DNA of 64,000 nucleotides, from assembly GCA_900095835.1 (NCBI GenBank), contig LT608321.1:1988052-2052051 (forward strand), given 5' to 3'. The position numbers were made by a program, and so were the translations under genes. The notes under the pieces were generated by a model, which saw nothing but the letters and a program-made list of their open reading frames with translations, did no database searches and was not told where the DNA came from. Each line of letters begins with the position of its first letter. Within the stretch, counting starts at the first letter, position 1. This stretch comes from Ihuprevotella massiliensis. GTDB taxonomy: Bacteria > Bacteroidota > Bacteroidia > Bacteroidales > Bacteroidaceae. This document shows, in pieces, positions 61,474 to 64,000 of the stretch.

Positions 61474-62379
61474 ATGTACTCATCTGATATTCTCCAATTT
61501 CAAACAATAGAGGAGATTATTCTAATGCTTGAGAAACAAGGTCTCCTTATTGATAAAACTAATGCTCGAAAACAGTTTCAAAGAATAGGGTATTTCCGTC
61601 TTCGTTCTTATCTCTATCCGTTGTTAGATACCCCCAAAAGTCTTGGGTTGTTTAAACCTGGTGCCACGTTTGAGCAGGCTATGGAGCTTTACAAGTTCGA
61701 CCGCAAGTTACGCTTGTTGGTGTTTTCTCAAATTGAGAAAATCGAAATAGCTGTTCGTTGTCAGTTAGTGACCATTGGGTGTAAAGAAATAGGAGCTGTT
61801 GATTGGTTGTATCAAGAGTCTAATTTTTCTGATAATCAGCAATTTGTTCAAACCTTGGCAGTGTTGTCCAGCGAATGGAAGCATACTAAGGAGGATTTTG
61901 CCCAAGAGTTTCAAGCAACTTACGGAAAGGCTCTTCCCCCTGTGTGGATGATACTAGAACTCATTCCTATAGGTACTTTGGCACATTTGTATCGGAACAT
62001 AAAAAGTAAATCCTTACGGAAGAAAATATCTCAGTATTTTGGCACACCTCCAGATGTATTTGCTTCTTGGCTTTTTTGTTTTGCTAGTATAAGAAATATA
62101 TGTTGCCACCATAATAGACTATGGAACAGAACACTGCCTAATACTCCTGCCATTCTTAAAAGACCTAAGGGAAATTGGATTTCTTTTAATGCTATTGATT
62201 ATGGAAGGCTCTATTATAAATTGGCAATGATACAATATGTATTGTCTTTTATATGTCCTAATCATCATTTTTCATCTTCCTTGAAACAATTAGGAAGGGA
62301 ATATCCAAGAGTTGATTTTTCTATAATGAATTTTCCTGAAGATTGGGAGGAAGAACCTTTTTGGAACAATCCAAACTGA
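61474..62379 (+). CDS. Abi-family (Abi_2, AbiD/AbiF-like) abortive-infection protein
   Basis: 301 residues from MYSSDILQFQTIEEIILML. It has the Abi_2 layout: N-terminal ARKQFQRIGYFRLRSYLYPL, then YKFDRKLRLLVFSQIEKIEIAVR and the C-terminal HEPN-like signature RNICCHHNRLWNR (RNxxxH with a further His). Family members are linked to abortive infection in phage-exposed cells, probably as RNases; activity here is inferred. The gene is strikingly more AT-rich than its neighbours and lies between two identical 37-bp repeats, which suggests recent insertion. Its stop ends one base before the second repeat. Confidence 0.88.
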   Translation: MYSSDILQFQTIEEIILMLEKQGLLIDKTNARKQFQRIGYFRLRSYLYPLLDTPKSLGLFKPGATFEQAMELYKFDRKLRLLVFSQIEKIEIAVRCQLVTIGCKEIGAVDWLYQESNFSDNQQFVQTLAVLSSEWKHTKEDFAQEFQATYGKALPPVWMILELIPIGTLAHLYRNIKSKSLRKKISQYFGTPPDVFASWLFCFASIRNICCHHNRLWNRTLPNTPAILKRPKGNWISFNAIDYGRLYYKLAMIQYVLSFICPNHHFSSSLKQLGREYPRVDFSIMNFPEDWEEEPFWNNPN

Positions 62380-62380
62380 T

Positions 62381-62417
62381 TCACCGCTTGTGTCATTCAT
62401 CTTGATGCAAGCGGTGA
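62381..62417. repeat. 37-bp hairpin direct repeat, copy 2 (terminator of the Abi gene)
   Basis: Perfect copy of 61301-61337, beginning one base after the Abi stop codon. A T run (TTATTTTTTTG) follows at 62422, so here the hairpin probably terminates the Abi transcript. Confidence 0.85.
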
Positions 62418-62507
62418 TTGCGTTATTTTTTTGTCATCTTTTGGGTACTGTTTCCACCATCGGAAGGGAGAGAAGCCAAATTGGCTATATCAAAACTTTT
62501 GAAATGC

Positions 62508-62538
62508 TTGCACAACCGCACAAATTGCACTAACTTTG
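62508..62538 (+). promoter_or_regulatory. Promoter of porX
   Basis: TTG at 62508-62510 and TAACTTTG at 62531-62538 with a 20-nt spacer. The start codon at 62561 would give a leader of only about 18 nt. Confidence 0.6.
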
Positions 62539-62560
62539 TAGAAACATAATGCACACCATC

Positions 62561-64000
62561 ATGAGCGCACGACTTCTCTGGATTGACGATGAAATCGATC
62601 TCCTTCGTCCCCATTGCATCTTCCTCGAAAAACGAGGATACGACATCACCACTGCCAACAACGGTGCTGATGCAGTCGATTTGTGCAAAGCGCAGGCCTT
62701 TGACCTCGTCCTTCTCGATGAGAATATGCCTGGACTCTCTGGACTTGAAACCCTCTCCGCTATTAAGGCACTGCATCCAGAGATGCCCGTGGTGATGGTA
62801 ACGAAGAATGAAGCCGAAGATTTGATGGATCAAGCCATCGGTGCCCAAATCACCGACTATCTCTTGAAGCCTGTGAATCCGATGCAGATTCTCCTTGCGC
62901 TCAAAAAGCACATCCACGCACAGGAAATCCGACAAGAGCACACCGAAATGGGCTATCGACAAGATTTCTCTCGCATTGCGCTCAGCATGGACGATGCCCA
63001 AGATGCAGAAGCGTGGAAAGAACTCTATAAAAAGCTCGTGCACTGGGAATTGCAACTCGAGGAAGCGCCCGACTCTGCGATGAATGAACTCTTGCGCACG
63101 CAGAAGGAGGAAGCCAACGCCGCGTTTACCAAGTTTATTCGCAAACACTACGAAACGTGGGTGCAACATCCCGATGCCGAAGACACCCCCTTGCTTTCGC
63201 CCAAGGTGATGCGCCAGACCGTGCTCCCCAAACTCAAGGAGGGAAAGCGCGTGGTGTGGGTGGTGCTCGACAACTTCCGCTACGATCAGTGGCGCACGCT
63301 TGCCAAAGCTCTTGCCAATGATTTCGACATCGAGGAGAATCTCTACTATTCCATCCTTCCCACGGTGACGCAATATGCGCGCAACGCGCTCTTCTCTGGG
63401 CTCATGCCGCTCGACATCAAGACTCAATATCCCGATCTTTGGGTGGATGAGGAGGAAGACGAAGGCAAGAATCTGCATGAGGAGGAACTCATTCGCAAAC
63501 AGTTAGAACGCTTGCGACAGCACACGGCCTTCTCTTACCACAAACTCAATGACTCTTCAGCGGCAGAACAAGTGTTGTCGAGTTATTCCGAATGGGCGAA
63601 ACATCCGCTCAATGTCATCGTCATCAACTTCATCGACATGCTCTCTCATGCGCGCACAGAGAGTAAAATGGTGCGCGAGTTGGCAGCCAATGAAGCAGCC
63701 TATCGCGCCATCACCCTCTCGTGGTTCCGCCATTCTGCCATCCGCGAACTTTTCCGTCGTCTTGCCGAGGGGGATGCTGAAGTCATTCTCACCACCGACC
63801 ACGGATCTATTCGTGTGGATCGTCCTTGCAAGGTGATTGGTGACCGCAATGTCAATACCAATCTGCGCTACAAACTAGGGAAGAATCTCGATTATCCCAA
63901 GAAAGAGGTGTTTGAGGTGCGCAATCCTGCTGCGTTGAAACTCCCTTCGCCCAATCTCTCTACGGCTTACATCTTTGCCACGGGCACGCGCTTCTTTGCC
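62561..64000 (+). CDS. porX: PorX-type response regulator with alkaline-phosphatase-like domain (partial, 3' end outside window)
   Basis: 480 codons are present and the frame is open to the last base. The receiver domain is canonical: RLLWIDDEIDLL (D9, D10), phosphoacceptor D53 in VLLDENMPG, and the Lys in DYLLKPVNP. The effector belongs to the alkaline phosphatase/PglZ superfamily: WVVLDNFRYDQW, nucleophile Thr in SILPTVTQYARNALFSG, NFIDMLSH and TTDHGS. This combination identifies PorX, the response regulator of type IX secretion. It fits the T9SS-like tails on four proteins in this window. An alternative start at 62549 adds four residues. Confidence 0.93.
   Translation, partial: MSARLLWIDDEIDLLRPHCIFLEKRGYDITTANNGADAVDLCKAQAFDLVLLDENMPGLSGLETLSAIKALHPEMPVVMVTKNEAEDLMDQAIGAQITDYLLKPVNPMQILLALKKHIHAQEIRQEHTEMGYRQDFSRIALSMDDAQDAEAWKELYKKLVHWELQLEEAPDSAMNELLRTQKEEANAAFTKFIRKHYETWVQHPDAEDTPLLSPKVMRQTVLPKLKEGKRVVWVVLDNFRYDQWRTLAKALANDFDIEENLYYSILPTVTQYARNALFSGLMPLDIKTQYPDLWVDEEEDEGKNLHEEELIRKQLERLRQHTAFSYHKLNDSSAAEQVLSSYSEWAKHPLNVIVINFIDMLSHARTESKMVRELAANEAAYRAITLSWFRHSAIRELFRRLAEGDAEVILTTDHGSIRVDRPCKVIGDRNVNTNLRYKLGKNLDYPKKEVFEVRNPAALKLPSPNLSTAYIFATGTRFFA

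Noticed and set aside
62423-63478. 351-codon minus-strand frame opposite porX
   Set aside because: PorX domains on the plus strand are unmistakable; the antisense frame has no motif.
1-64000. rRNA, tRNA, intact insertion sequences and riboswitches
   Set aside because: None recognised by reading; a covariance-model or tRNA scan could still find a small RNA in the gaps.

Overview
The window is chromosomal DNA from a member of Bacteroidales, with moderate GC. Several independent signs agree: promoters of the Bacteroidetes type (TTG about 20 nt upstream of TAnnTTTG), weak or absent Shine-Dalgarno sequences, type V (FimA/Mfa1-like) pilus genes, a PorX-type regulator, C-terminal secretion motifs of the 'DLSGR' kind, a TonB-dependent receptor trio and DUF4292/DUF3575/DUF3868-type proteins. 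A Prevotella/Alloprevotella/Porphyromonas-like oral or gut organism is likely, but the sequence alone does not fix the genus.

Layout. 1-696 is a repeat-rich stretch with the first copy of an unusual inverted-repeat element. 697-5178 (minus) encodes a large zinc metalloprotease and two small secreted proteins with type IX secretion (T9SS)-like tails. 5354-11192 (minus) is an operon of a TonB-dependent receptor, a surface lipoprotein and an outer-membrane barrel. 11452-13294 holds radA and a MerR-type regulator. 13503-16250 is a secreted DUF3472/F5-8C protein. 16488-22132 (minus) carries comEC, plsC, a dihydroorotase and a polyprenol-phosphate mannosyltransferase. 22368-26367 (plus) has an unknown protein, a PatB-type aminotransferase, another unknown and dps. 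26704-31662 (minus) is a cell-envelope operon (dut, TPR lipoprotein, DUF4292 lipoprotein, EnvC-like protein). 31948-34026 (plus) is dgt plus a higBA toxin-antitoxin pair. 34187-37506 holds purA and a COG2509-like flavoprotein set in heptamer repeats.

37507-38845 is a repeat island without convincing genes: the second copy of the inverted-repeat element and a 63-bp tandem array. After it lie two convergent pilus operons. Operon 1 (plus, 38846-46118) has DUF3575, DUF3868/OmpA, a major fimbrillin, two FimB/Mfa2-like anchors and an unknown secreted protein. Operon 2 (minus, 54196-46500) has a fimbrillin and three further lipoprotein subunits. Five subunits carry a Thr-Arg-Ala site near the N terminus, where Arg-protease maturation of type V pilins would be expected. 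From 55828 come rplU-rpmA, an unknown protein, a carboxynorspermidine synthase-like enzyme, a secreted GH27 alpha-galactosidase, an Abi-family gene sitting between two perfect 37-bp direct repeats, and the 5' part of porX, which runs off the window.

Possibly undescribed features: the paired inverted-repeat elements with CG-alternating outer tracts; two copies of a short palindromic MITE-like element; heptamer repeats that supply both the start and stop codon of a gene; a pilus locus with an orphan secreted protein between two anchor genes; and the repeat-bounded Abi gene. No rRNA, tRNA, CRISPR array or intact insertion sequence was seen.
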